From Moniliophthora roreri (taxonomy: Eukaryota; Basidiomycota; Agaricomycetes; Agaricales; Marasmiaceae): DNA of 64,000 nt. Below, piece by piece: positions 24,139-36,327 of this stretch. Each line of letters starts with the position of its first letter. The first letter of the stretch is position 1. Below the pieces are notes generated by a model. That model was given only the letters and a program-made list of their open reading frames with translations, ran no database searches and was not told the DNA's origin. The position numbers and the translations under genes are program-made. The DNA lies in contig LATX02000024.1 of the NCBI GenBank assembly GCA_001466705.2, positions 124,001 through 188,000 of the forward strand, in the 5' to 3' direction.

Positions 24139-25465
24139 TCAATCCAGCATAGCTGCCTGGAAAAACCTCTCACGACGCAAGGTGAAATATACAGCCCTTT
24201 TGTGGGGGAACTCAAATTCCTATGATCGGAAGCAATCAGCGGAAGGAAGCCAAGAATAGTTTGAAACGTACCCGATTCAGTTCCTGAGGCAAATAGGCAA
24301 TAAGCCTCGGAATGATAGGCAGATCTGCACGAGGTTCACCGACGACAACCTCAGTACGAGGATCGCGAAGGAAGCAAGCATGCTTGAGAGATGTCATCAC
24401 GGCCGTGACTAATTGCGGTCAGTATCCATCGACGATAAAAAGAACGGTGAACATACATCTCTGTCGGCCCCTGAACTTCTCCTCGCCAATCAAGAGATGG
24501 GTACCTTGGTCGTAGTCTCCAAGGCCACCGACATAGGTGCCCATAGGATCCTCTTTGACCCAGCTCATCTCACCGTAACCTGCCATTTCACCGTTCCACG
24601 AGACGATGACGCCCATGATATGAGGATCCTTCAAGCGATCGGCGAGATATTTACGATGATGCTCCTCCGGGCCTCGTTCACGCCAGCCAACGTTAACGCG
24701 GTCAGAATTCTGCCATCGGCAGTACGTCTCAAAGTGCGCGGGGTTGTTGGCGTCGATATGTGTGAGAGTGAGCAGTTCACCTAATTGGAAGATGTATCGT
24801 GAGTACACGACTGAGCCGGGGGCTGGTTTTGGTGGGCGCAAGGGATGCGTGGTGAGAACATGCTCGGAGCGAGTGAAGGATTGGGTGAAAGCGAATGGGT
24901 TCAGAGGAGAGATGCTGGGATGAGGAACTGGTGTTTGAATCCAGTGAAAGTTGAGAGGTGCACCTGCACCTTGCCAGAAGCTCGCTCGAACAAGGATGAG
25001 GTCTTGAGAGACCTGCTCGGCATCTGGTGGAGTAAACGCTAAACCGGTATGCGTGAGATAAGTGAGAATCTCAGCAGAGTTGGTAGCGGAGTCCTCGGGA
25101 GACGGTAAGATGAGAGGGTGGACTTGGATACTACTGTGTCGAATCCAAAAGGCGTACAGTGCTACCCACACGTCAGGGGTAGTGAGGTTCTGCGATGTCG
25201 TGAGCTGGAAAGCTGGTGTATGCACTGCACGGTCGGCATTGACGATGCCATGAGGAGAGGTGCGAAGCTTCCTGTCCGAGGGCACAAAGGATACGGTTTT
25301 GGACTCGGAAGGAAGGAAGACTTGGATACTCCCATCTTCTGACTTTACAGAACGAACCGTCGTTACGCCGTCAGGAAGGGTGAAGGTAAGGTCGGCGGGA
25401 GCAACATATTCCTCGCGAACATAGCCCGTAGTGCGAGGGCTCGTGTTGCTGATGGAGCTCGTCAT
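24139..25465 (-). CDS. N5-hydroxyornithine acyltransferase (siderophore biosynthesis, SidF/SidL/IucB-like)
   Basis: GNAT-fold enzyme that transfers an acyl group, probably acetyl, from CoA to the N5-hydroxyl-amine of hydroxyornithine, giving the hydroxamate building block of a siderophore. Three exons: 25465-24457, 24408-24272, 24219-24139; 408 residues. Features of the MbtK/IucB/SidF family: LNFHWIQTPVP, then a GNAT core with WQNSDRVNVGWRERGPEEHH, WNGEMAGYGEMSWVKEDPMG, YDQGTHLLIGEEKFRGRQRF, EVVVGEPRADLP and the end motif NREFEFPHKRAVYFTLRRER. The last two exons were found by extending through GTATGT...TTAG and GTACGT...ATAG introns. Two exact ATCWGATAA sites lie upstream. The siderophore NRPS follows 2.4 kb upstream on the same strand, which supports the assignment. 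Confidence 0.88.
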
Positions 25466-25571
25466 TTCACTGGTGAGGTTAGGTATGAAAGGGAAGCAAG
25501 GATAACTGAATTGGCAGACATGGCTTTATGAGATATGGCGCGGAAAAGAGCAACGAAAGATCAGTTTATCG

Positions 25572-25580
25572 TTATCTGAT
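25572..25580 (-). promoter_or_regulatory. GATA-factor site ATCAGATAA, proximal
   Basis: Minus-strand ATCAGATAA, about 107 bp upstream of the acyltransferase ATG. An exact match to ATCWGATAA, the site reported for iron-responsive GATA repressors (Urbs1/SRE/SreA type). Confidence 0.65.
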
Positions 25581-25596
25581 TACAAAGAAACCGAGA

Positions 25597-25605
25597 TTAT
25601 CAGAT
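25597..25605 (-). promoter_or_regulatory. GATA-factor site ATCTGATAA, distal
   Basis: Second exact ATCWGATAA, 16 bp beyond the first and in the same orientation. The pair is much closer than chance spacing of a 9-mer. A further GATA core (CGATAAAC, minus) lies just inside at about 25564. Confidence 0.65.
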
Positions 25606-25966
25606 TACAGCCTAGATCTTGTCTATTTCGGCCGAAGGACGCCATTTGGCCTTGCGTACGACGGCTGGATTATCACATTCGAAGGACAAGCAAGGTGATC
25701 TTATCATGCATGAGTTCAAAGGGCACAAGCTAAACAGATATCAAGGGAAAGTCCCGAACCCCTGGAATTCGTCAAGTAGCTAATTGAGTAGTATCCGTGT
25801 ATCCCTTGCTCTAGCTCCTGGAGCGGTGCAAAAGTCAGCTTCGGAGATTCCCAAAGCAGAGAACGGCTTTCTATTAGCGCTCTGGTCCTTTTGCAGTGGG
25901 GACCCTCGTGTTGACGTCGCCACCCTATAGAACTGTCATCGAAAGGGCGGAGGACGCAGAAACGAA

Positions 25967-27321
25967 CTACTCAATAACACCGCCCCGAATAAGAGCTATT
26001 CGTAGGTTCGGTGAGAAGGCAAAGAAATCTGAAAAGGTGTTGCTGGAGAGCTCGTTACACTCCATCATAACCTCAAGGACACTGAGATGGCCGAGATTCA
26101 AGGGCTGTAATAGTCCCCGAACGAAATCGTCCGTTGTAACCACGGTCTGGAAGCCCTTGTGCAACAAATCAAACTGCAGCTTGGGTACCCCCACCCTTTC
26201 ACGATTGAAAGAACCGGGGTATGGCGTAGAACAACATAACACCGCCGGTATGTCTGAAGCAGTGTTTTCAACGGAAGCCCAGACCTTCGGTGAAAGGTCC
26301 CCGTGGCATGCAACAAAATCATCGCCCGACAGGTTTAAGATCGTCAATGAATTCACCAGCATGTGGAAGACAAACTGGCGAAGTTCAACTTCGATACCAG
26401 AACGGCGTCTTGAACCGAATTTGCAGTAGAAGAATCGGAAAGAGGTGGTGGTAGGGAGGGATATGTGTTTCAGCATGTGAACACACTAAGGGACATATGC
26501 CAATTCAACATGCAAATACTCTAGGTGCTTGAGGTTGATTACATTCGAAACGCGTTCCATGGAGGCAGACATCGGCCCGGGAAGAATTGGAAGACGAAGC
26601 TCTTTGAGACATGGAGAACTCGGAATTGAGCCGCAGATGTGGGATTCGGGGTGCATTCTCCATCGCTTCCAATATACAACCTTTCTTTTCGAATTCTTGA
26701 GGTTCGACGTCAAGAAGGCTGTAGGGATATTAAGCGTCTGCAGCGGTATAGGACTGAGGTATCCTACTGACTGCAAGCAGAGATGAAGACGTGGGATTTC
26801 CGTCGGCATGAGGAAGTGACTAGAGTAGTTCGTGGTTTCAATAGAAAACTGTCGGTAGGTACAGGTCTATAGCTAGTACTTATACTACAGGGTGTTTAGG
26901 AATACAAGAGAATGAAAATAACACATGAAAAGCCAGAGAGCTTGGGTGTTTGATAGTACAAGAGAAGGAACAAGGAGAATGAGACGTCCGAGGAGAATAC
27001 AGTCTTGCGGCACCGTTGCAGCGTCGCACGTCTGAAACGCTTGAGCATCTCTATCGCCAAGGCCGGGAAATCAAAATCTGGAGACGACCAGAGACGGGCA
27101 GTCCAATTCCAATGTCCGTGGACGTGGGTTATCACCATCCACCCAATCTGCTCCTTGGGTTCGGGATCTGAAATGTATGGAGCATAACCAAAAGCGCACA
27201 GAACGAAGATATGCGATAACAGTTCGTCAGGAATACGACAAATGGGTGCCAAGGAGTTTCGCAATTTTTCGGTACGAGGGCCGATTGGGCGATCGTCAGG
27301 TGTGCTTTCAGCCATTGTCAA
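25967..27321 (-). pseudogene. F-box-like protein gene, probably degenerate
   Basis: The 5' part encodes CRIPDELLSHIFVLCAFGYA followed by EQIGWMVITHVHGHW and RLWSSPDFDFPALAIEML, the typical F-box plus first repeat of Agaricomycete F-box proteins. Compared with that pattern, residues between HW and RLW are shortened. The next about 180 bp are non-coding in all frames. Later frames resume with SSPCLKELRLPILPGPMSAS and LKHLEYLHVELAYVP, which stops, and then continue in another frame with LRQFVFHMLVNSLTILNLSG and LNLGHLSVLEVMMECNEL. I could not join these with normal introns, so decay is likely, though a gene with long introns is possible. F-box proteins act as SCF ubiquitin-ligase adaptors. It separates the two siderophore genes. 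Confidence 0.5.
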
Positions 27322-27479
27322 GAGTTCTCCAGCTACTTTCTTGCGACTTGCTTCAATCTCCTGATCGACCTTTTGAATTGAAGGATGACATTCCCGTGCT
27401 TCACAAGTAATAGGTGACCTCGCTGCGTTACAATGTCTGTGAGCTTGTCTGTGAGACTGTCAATGGTGGAATAAGTATA

Positions 27480-27828
27480 TTAGTACACGTACAGATCCCC
27501 ACTTCAGCCACCTCAGCTACTTTCTTGCGAAGTTCTGCAATCTCCTGGTCAAATTTTTGGGCTAAAGGGTGCCGTTTCCGTCCGTCGTAAGTGCTACACT
27601 TCGAGGCCTGTGAGACTGATGATCAAATAAGAATGTGAGTATTCGTACGGTTCCGACTTCTGTACCGATCTCCATCAATAAATTTTGAACGATAGAGCTG
27701 GTATGAGAAGAATAGAGAAAGGTTCTTAAAAGTTCAATGTGCCAATGTGACCGTGACGGCCATCTCCGACTCGGGTTTCCTTCTTGCAGGCCAAGAAATT
27801 GTTCAACATCGTCGTACCATTGGTCCAA
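27480..27828 (-). pseudogene. Duplicated 5' part of F-box gene
   Basis: The frame HPLAQKFDQEIAELRKKVAE at about 27500-27575 resembles HPSIQKVDQEIEASRKKVAG at about 27310-27390. Both are preceded by a similar intron-like stretch ending CAGTCTCACAG. So the helical N-terminal exon of the F-box gene is present twice in tandem. Upstream of it an open frame (MDQWYDDVEQFLGLQEGNP...) has no known motif. Either two first exons of one gene or a remnant of a second gene. Confidence 0.4.
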
Positions 27829-27906
27829 TCACTAATCACGTTCTGTTGTCTGCCAATGTCTATGAGCTATAGATACAGATAATTTCCTTCCTCTAATGGT
27901 GTTTAT

Positions 27907-30900
27907 CTATTTCGACATGTGAAACGAGGCTACCAACCGACCCCAATCTCTAGCAACCTCCTCGGCCTGTTTCTGACTCAACAGTCGATTTCTACATTCA
28001 ACGGATATTCCAATCGAATCCATAGAGGGATTGAAGGTGATTTCAATATGACAATCGTGCTGTGAAAGTATTGGTGAAAGTATTCCAGGAAAGCAGTCCT
28101 GCGGCCTACCTGAGTTTCAGGGAACACTGATTCTCCTGGGAACTGCTTACGCGAAGGGCTTGGAACGTATGGAAACTGCAAAATATGTCGGAAGAAAAGC
28201 AGCCATGCAATGAGGAACGAGTACATACCTTGATAGGTCGGAAAGTTCTCGGCTTCTCTTCTTCAGCCTTCTTGCCTGGTAGCCGCAAAACATTAACCGA
28301 AACGTTCGTGATTGGCTCGCTGGGCTTTCTGACCCATCGAGAAATGTCTGACAGACGTGTCTGCTCCACTACAGGCGTCCGATTGATAAGGTCATCCTGG
28401 ATGCGTCTAGCAATTTTCACAATGTCCACCGTCGAATTCCCAATTTCGACATGCGTGGGTATGTAATTGCATGTTGGGATAGCGAGTACGTCGAGGTCAG
28501 GAACGATGCCAGAGCGTCCGGTATGCGAAAGTAGGAACGTAACTGATTGCGACAGCGACCACTTAGCCTGCGTGACAGCCCAGCATGCTAAGAGTACGGC
28601 TTGCAACGGAAGAGTGTGGGACTGAGCCTTTGCTTGCAGAATGCTAAGAGACTTGACGAGGTCGGGAAGCTCCACAAAAATGTAAGGAGAACATGTTGAG
28701 GCCTCTGTCAGATTTGAAACAAGTCTTCTGAGAATAGACAAGAAGCCTCTGGACTTCTTCCTCGTATTATTCAGCCGAGGGAAGAAATGAGTCTCATAAG
28801 GTATAGGAAAAACCCGTTTCCAGTATTTCTCCTGTTCTTCAAGCACCTCGGGTGATCGAACGAAAATATGCAGGAATGAGTCCAGATTATTACCTACACC
28901 AATGTCATGCTCGGCTGCATAAAATGCTTCCAAATCTTTCATGAGAAGGGGTAGACTCCAGCCATCTGTCGGAGCAAGACTCAGCTGTTAATTGTATCAG
29001 ACGCGATCGCAACTCACCGTACTGCACGTGGTGTAAACTCAAAACCAAGTAGCTTGCTGCTTTCCCATGTAAAAGAGCTAGCCTCGGAGGGGGTGTATTC
29101 ACCGGGACTGGCGTCGATATAAACTTCCTCGCCCTTTTTCTGACTTCACCCAATTCATCCGCATCGTCTCCAAGCACCCTTTCATCTATGTCGAAATGAG
29201 GCTCCCGCACAATGCAGAGAACGGTTCGAAACGCAGAGTCCCCAGTATACTGAGTGAACGAGCGTAAAATCTCATGTTTGCCTCCCCACTTCTTCAATGC
29301 ATCACGCAAACGCATTGAGAGCATACTCGAGGTCTCATTTTCACCACGACAGACCTTGTAAGAGAATGCAACGGGATTCCTCTGCCATGCACTCAAGGTA
29401 TACTCCATGCCAGCCGCAAGAGGAAGTACGCGCTCAACACCCTGCGCAACTTCGTGAGGCAACGAAGCAATTACATTCGCGACGATTTCCTTTGGTAAGC
29501 CTTTTTCTGGTCGTGGAACAATAGGATGTCCGTTCTCCAGCTTCGAGTGCGGAACAAGATCCAAAAGCTGCTTTACTGTCGCGCTTCTGGCCACTTGAGT
29601 CGGGGATATACGGATGCCAGCCTTCTTGGCAAGTGAAGCGACCTGTATTGCACATATTGAATCGATGCCGATTGAAACGAGAAAAGTGCTTGGAGTAACA
29701 GCTTCTGACGGAAGGCGGACGAAATCGATGAGGATTTGCCGAAGTCGGTTCTGTTCAGGGGACCACGACTTCATGATGGCCTCATTGTCAATGGCGTCGC
29801 CTGTTCCGCTGCTTTCGGTATGTGATATCGCGAAGATTGGATCATCCGGTGGAAGTACCGGAGAGTTGGGTGATCTGATGAGCTCTGCGAGTGCCTCATT
29901 GAACTCTTGTAGAAGCCGAGCAAGGGACGAGTGATTAAGGGTGTCGGCAGAGCAAGATGCATACACGGAGAAAAGATCTTCTCCTTCGTGTAGCTCAACG
30001 TTAACCCCATACTGTTGGACGAAGCGTGAGCACGACCACCGAATCAAGGTCAAGAATGACTCGCCTGCGTTTTGCTTTCCTGCATATCTCCCTTTCCCAG
30101 CACATTCCAAAGAGGTTCTTCTATCTTCACGGCAGAACGAGGCTGATACAAGAACAGGGTGTCAAATAGACTTGGTGACCCTAACTCCCTTTGTATAGCT
30201 CGAAGGGAAGCGTGTTGCCACGGCAGTCCATCTGAGTTCCACGATTGCAGTCCACGGATGAGTTGCTTATTTGTTAAGCCTTTGGTGATCGTTACTCGAC
30301 ACGGAATGGTGTTCTGTATAATAGAACATGTCGCTTTAGCATCTGGTGTATCCCTGAGTAGAAAAAGACGCGTACGAAAACTGGTCCGACTACATCCCCT
30401 GCATCCTCCACAGTCCTTCCTGAGATAACTTGGCCAAACACCACATCAGGCGTTCCAATCCGTTTCGCAAGTATTTTGCCCCACGCGGCCTGCCCCAAGC
30501 ACTGGGGATGAAGATGATATCTTCGACAATACCGTTTGATATCAGAGGCACCAAGGTCTAACTGAAGACTGGCTCTCCATGCATCAACTTTCCCACTAAC
30601 ATTTTGCGATATACGTGGAAATTGAGAAGGTTTGACAGATGAAAGCCTTGACGTCCAGAATTGGGTGCCCTCCTTCTCTTGCAGAAGAATAGCATCAGCT
30701 ATCGGCTGGAATGCAATCGGGGGAGGAAGTGGGTGTCCGAAATAGAATGAGCGAACGCGGTGGAATAGCTTCGGGAGAGCGATTCCATCATACAGCGCAT
30801 GGTGCAGAACAACGATCAAGTAATCTTTTCCATTTTGGGAATCGGTATCTGAAGCGGTCACATGACAGAAGTGAATGGGTGGTCTAGCAAACGTCTTCGT

Positions 30901-33900
30901 GTCGCTGAAGTCCAAACTCGCGATGAAGTCCTTTGCAACTCCCGTTATATCTGGACTTTCGCGTGTAGACCACTTGAAGTCGGTGACTGAGTGAACGACC
31001 TGTGCCCATAGTCCAGTAGCGGCGAAATGGAACGAGGTACGAAGAATGTCGAGCTGTTCGACGGCTGACTGCCATGCGGAGCGAAGCTTTGACACCGATG
31101 TAGATGATAGGAGTTCGAATGTGAATGAATGAACGTAGAGCTGCCCAGAAGAGTTCATAGTCTATGAGGGTGAACATTGTAAGCGACAGCCAAAGGAACC
31201 TTGATTGAAGACTTACCTGTGCCAGCATTCCATTCTGTAACGCAGTACACCGTGTAACAGAAACTATGTCGTCTTCCGAGAATCTGACATCTCCTAAGTC
31301 CATTTCTAAGCCCTCCTTCAAGTCTTTCAGCCACTTCACTGCCTCTCCGCCGCTGTTCTTTGTAGATGCTGTATCTGCTCTTCTCGCAATGGCTCGAACG
31401 ATATCGCCTTGAATGATATCGACCGCACTGACTTTGATGCCATGGTCCTTCAGGGAGCGTGCGAGAGACACGGCCTTGATTGAACTCAAGCCCAAGGAAG
31501 CGAGGGACGTTGTTGGGCGAACAGATGAAGGGTCAATATGCAGGAATTCCGCAATGTGAAATGCAAGTGCAGATTCGAGTTGCGCATCCACGGACTCTGA
31601 TGATACTGGAGCTGCGGACGCGACAGCACATGAATTCGATTTGGACGGGGAGTCCATCGATAATAGATCGGGTTGGGAGTCATTCGATATCAGTCCCTCC
31701 ACGACTGCTTCGAAGTGTGTTAATAACTCGTTGACAAGCTCTGCTGATAATTCTGGTTCAGTGAACACAACTCGAGCTTCCACAGTGTCCGACACCGGGT
31801 TCATAACCATTTCAACGGCGAATATGAACTATGGTATCGTTAGCTTTGATAAAACGACATGTTTGCCGAGCTCACCTCAGGTTTAACCTTGCTCGTTCCG
31901 ACATGCTCGACCACATCCTTCTTCTTGAAACCATCGTCCCAACGACATGAGAGTAACACCTCAACCATACCGTAACCCCCAAGACCTAGCCAACGCTGCA
32001 CTTGTCCCAGAGAAACGGACTCGTACTTCAGAGATTCGGTGACGAATGCCTGCGTCTTTTCCAACATGGTCGAAGAAGCATGGAAGTGAACAGTTGTAGG
32101 CACCACCGAGACCAAAGGACATATAGCATCGTCGATCCTGTCGAGTGGAATTGAACGGCCTGCTCGTACCATCTACAATAAAGAGTGCGTTAGTATCTCG
32201 TATCAGAAGCCAATAGAAGAACTTACACCAAATACTGCTTCATTATGTCCTCCCCAACCGAACATCTCTTTCCCAGCAATCGCGAAGGCGACACTCCAGA
32301 ATGCTTGCACAGTAACCTTCCAATCCTTTCGACAGCGAGTCTGTAAATCTTCTAGACTCACTCCATCAAATACTTTCTGGACCCATCTTGGTTCGCTGTC
32401 CGATGTCGGCCTTCTCAACACTCTCCGTCGCAGATCCAATGAACTGAAATGATGCAAATAGAACTCCTTCGTCTTCTCATCATCCGATGGTGGAATCAAC
32501 GCAAGAATGTCAGACAAGGGTACCGGATCTGGGGTTAGCCTGTCGAGGTAGACAGAGCGGAATTCTCGTATAATGAGCGGCATGGCGTTCCCATCATACA
32601 GCGCGTGGTTGATTGAGAATACCATGTAACCCTTAGAGTCGGGAGTGAGATATACATTGACCGCCCAGAGAGGTGTTGTCAGGTCCTCATTAATGCGATT
32701 CGATATCGAGGGCGCCTCGCTCTCCAAGAACCATTCATTGAATGTATCGAAGGAGAAATTTTCATGCGTGTGGAATGGCAACTCAGTGGCACTGGGCTTG
32801 AGAATGACCTGCACCAAAACCTCGTCGGAAACGAATACTGTTCTGCTTTGAACTAAGCCCGTATGGATCAAAAAATGACAAACACCGACACACCGTAGTA
32901 TTTCAACTCTTTCCTGAACACGACTCCAACTGCCTTTCATCTTTACCAGTGATGTCCCTTCAGTGAAGCGATACATGAAATGCTGCACGTAAGACTCGCT
33001 CTCTTCCTGGGACATAAACAGGACACCCTCTTGCACAGGGAAAGGAGGAAGTACTGCCTCAATATCCGCCGGTGAGAAGACAGATTCCACTGTTGCTCGC
33101 CATCTAGAATCGAATGTCTTCAATCGATCATGACCAGTTCTAGCTTGGGTGTTGGAGTCACCGACGGACAGAGACGCCGAAATACGTTCAACAATCGGCT
33201 TGGTCATCAGCTCAGCAGCTGTTACCGAACAGGCGAATGCCTTCCGAAGCGCTGAAGCCAACGCAGCGAAACGTAATGAATCAAAGCCACATTCAAAGAG
33301 ATTGCTTCCCGGGTGCAGTTCGCTCTCCGTGCAAAGAACATTCGAGATCATATCAATGACTCTCTTCTCCTGCTCTGTTGGCTCTCTCTCGATCTTTTCT
33401 TCATCCTTGGCATTGCCACCTGTACCCTGAATCTCTGCTAGCAGACCAAGATTCGTTTCTCCAAAGACGCTCTTCAACACTCTTCCCTCAACTTTTCCAT
33501 TCAAGCTCAACGGCATCCAGCCTACGGGAACGATATACCCTGGCCGCATGTACACCGCCAGTTCAGCTTCCCCTTTCCGTTTCATTTCGGTGACAATTCG
33601 TCTAACATCCTCACTCTGGAGAACCGGAGGAACTTCGTTACGTCGTTGTTTGAAGGTGACAGTGGAATTTGGCGGAGAGATGAAGGTCAAAAGCAGCTCG
33701 GAACCTGACGGTAACGATGGGTGAGTGCCAATCAAAGTATGTATGTCGTATTCATTTTGGAGGTTTGGCGGTAATGCACCCCGGAGAACGTTCGAGACGC
33801 CCTCAGCTTCGATTCGTACACCTCGGAGTTTGATTTGAGTGTCAATACGGCCCATAATCTCGAGTGTATCATTGGGAAGCATGCGAACTTAAGCGAGGTG

Positions 33901-35998
33901 CAATCAGCGTAACTCGACCTGCGAAAATAACTCATAGACAAACCTAAATCTCCGGTCCTGTAAGCTCTCATTCCCTTTTCTGGCCACTCCAAGAACACCT
34001 TTCGCGTCACTTCGGGCAGCTTGTGATATCCAATACCTACAAGTGGGCCAGCTACAACCAGTTCACCAGGTGTTCCTCGAGGAACTAGTTTCATCTTGTC
34101 TTCGGGTATTTCAGCGTCTGTATCAACTGAGGCTACACCTCACGTCAGATGACTGAGACATGTAAGTGAGGACCAGACGTACCTGGATCAACGATGTAAG
34201 CGTAACACGACTCGAATGGCTTTCCGATGTTCTCTTTCCTATCCTGAGGCGAAACTCGCCGAGAAGTGCAGCCAATAGTTGCTTCAGTGGGTCTGGTATA
34301 GACCACCAAGTCAGCCAAGCCAGCACAGTGCTTCTGAAGAGCCGAAATCGCTCACCCATAGAAGTTTGCCAAGATCAATCCAGGACGGTTCGCCCATTTC
34401 TTCAACAACTGGTCGCTCATCTTTTCACCTCCGCTTACAAGATATTTCACTCCAACCTTCTCCTCGTCGCTTCCTCCTAACGTGGCTTCGATCATACTAG
34501 GTACCATTCCCAGATGCGTGATCCCCTTCTCCCGGACAACGCTCCTCAAGTCAGCCAGAAGCTCGTATCTCTGTCCTGAGACCAAACGAATGCCCAAAGC
34601 CCATGACTGGACTATCTCGGATATGTGGACATCAAACGCTGGCGAGGCGAGAGCAAGGCGTTTGTCTTTATCTGGTTCTGTCACACAACGGGGGAAAGCG
34701 CACATGGCTTCGATGGCCCAGAATACACCTCGGTGGTTCAGGAGGCATCCTTTTGGTGTGCCAGTGGTACCTGAGGTTCCTAGCTCAGTACAAGCTGACT
34801 TTCAAGAAGAAACGTAAAGGCGTACCACTCGTGTACAAAAGATATGCCAGCCTGTCCAGTTCAGCTTCTTCCACATCCTCTTCGCCATCTTCATTGTTGA
34901 TTACTTCTTGTACCTTCGGATCATCCAATACGACTGCTTGATCACCAAAGAGAGATGCTTGGTCTTCGTTGGTAAGCACGAGTAAAGCTCCAGAATCAGA
35001 AGCAATGTATTGCTTTCTCTCCGGAGGTAAGTCGGTATCAATCTATGAGGAAATAATCATAAAAGCTAAAGCATGGGAAGGGACTTTAGACAACTCACAG
35101 AAACATAGCAACCACCAGCTTTCCAGATAGCTGTGTTCGCAATATAGAACCATGCGTCCCTTGAACGACAAAGAGCTACCATAAATTGATCCTGTTCGAC
35201 TCCCTTCTCGGCTCGGAAGCGTAACAGCCACCTTGCCAACTCGTTACTCCGCCTATTGAGCTCGCCGTAAGTCAAGAGCTCAGGTTCGGACTCCAACCCA
35301 TTCGTAGTATAAATCTCATGCGCAATGGCATCTGGTCGTGTCTTTGCGTTGTCGGTAAGCCAACGCAGTGCCAAATGTGCACGGTCAGAAAACGGGGCTT
35401 CATGCGCCGAAAGTAGGTCTTTCGGTAGCTCTAGCGGTGACGTGAGAGACAACTCTGGGTCCGCCGAGACGAGCTCAAACGTGGATTTGACCTGTTGAAG
35501 CAGGTTTTCAGCAGTAGAGCGTGAAAGTATCTTCGTCGCGTAATGGAGCGTCAATGTCCACTCATTTGACCGAAAACGCATTAGAACGGGCGGCGGATCT
35601 TCGGCTGCGACGTCACCTGAATTGTCAGACGAGAACACGACTGGTAAGGGATCCTGTGCCTCTGAAAGCCCAAATTTCTCCTTCAACGCCGCCCTCGCTG
35701 CGACAAGCCCGTTTACATTGACCTGCTCATGCAAGCTGTCTGCAAACTCGCGGAACGACACCTTGGCTTCTGGTTGAATCTTGGCTCGGAAGAGTGTCTG
35801 AGAGTCGGCGAAGAGGAAATCTTGCGTATGGATGTACAGCAGGATAATCTTGGCAAATGAAGCCCTCAAAAGCTTCACAGTGTCGGGGTGAGTAGAGTCT
35901 ATGGAGGTCGAAACCGACTCGTGGGCCTCCGGAGGGTACCGCTGTCCAGTCCCGAGATCGGGCAGAGCTTGGAACGAGTAGTCGTCCAGCTCAAGCAT
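27907..35998 (-). CDS. Siderophore NRPS, A-T-C-T-C-T-C (basidioferrin-synthetase type)
   Basis: Nonribosomal peptide synthetase of about 2,480 residues in about 14 exons, first codon 35998-35996. Order: a ~200-residue N-terminal region, then one adenylation domain (LTYGELNRRSNELA, AYLLYTSGTTGTPKG joined across an intron, NFYGPTEATIG, RTGDL, GRIDTQIKLRG, LNGKVEG), carrier T1 (FECGFDSLRF), C1 (NHALYDG), T2 (ASLGLSSIKA), C2 (HHALYDG), T3 (SIGIDSICA), C3 (HHVQYDG, restored by splicing) and a short end, FHMSK. One A with three T-C pairs means that one activated monomer is used repeatedly; this is the layout reported for basidiomycete synthetases making trimeric acetyl-hydroxyornithine siderophores. 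Each T keeps its phosphopantetheine Ser. Intron 10 has GC-AG ends. The acyltransferase nearby supplies the likely substrate. Confidence 0.93.
30012..30064 (-). other. GC-AG intron inside the NRPS
   Basis: Minus strand CAG|GCGAGT...CAACAG|TAT. Removing these 53 nt joins MQESKTQ to YGVNVELHEGED, the expected sequence of the family; without removal the upstream frame stops after eight codons. No GT site nearby gives the right phase. Confidence 0.75.
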
Positions 35999-36127
35999 GG
36001 TGGTGGTGGTTCAGAATAAAAAGGAAAATTGCAACTGGTGTTCTGTTCTTGCGGCTGCATGGTGAGTAGTGGTCCAGAATCAAAATCATCAGCGCCGATA
36101 ATCGGGTTCGGACGATCGGATCATATC

Positions 36128-36181
36128 TTATCATTCTGATCGGCCTCATTTGGTCGGTCTAATTTGATCACCAACTGATAA
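36128..36181. promoter_or_regulatory. GATA motifs upstream of the NRPS
   Basis: AACTGATAA at 36173-36181 differs from ATCWGATAA at one base; TGATAAGAT (minus) sits at about 36125-36133, and a CGATAAT core at about 36094. They lie 95-185 bp upstream of the NRPS ATG. Weaker than the acyltransferase pair but compatible with joint iron control. Confidence 0.4.
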
Positions 36182-36327
36182 ACCTTTTTCAGATTGTTTT
36201 TGGCGAGCACTGCACTTGAAGAACTTTACAGTACAGTAACTCTTCGATTGCAAGCCCATACAGAAAGTAGCAAGAAAGGTAATACACCATGACTCGAACG
36301 TCCTTGGTAATGTCCACCCTCAGCCTC

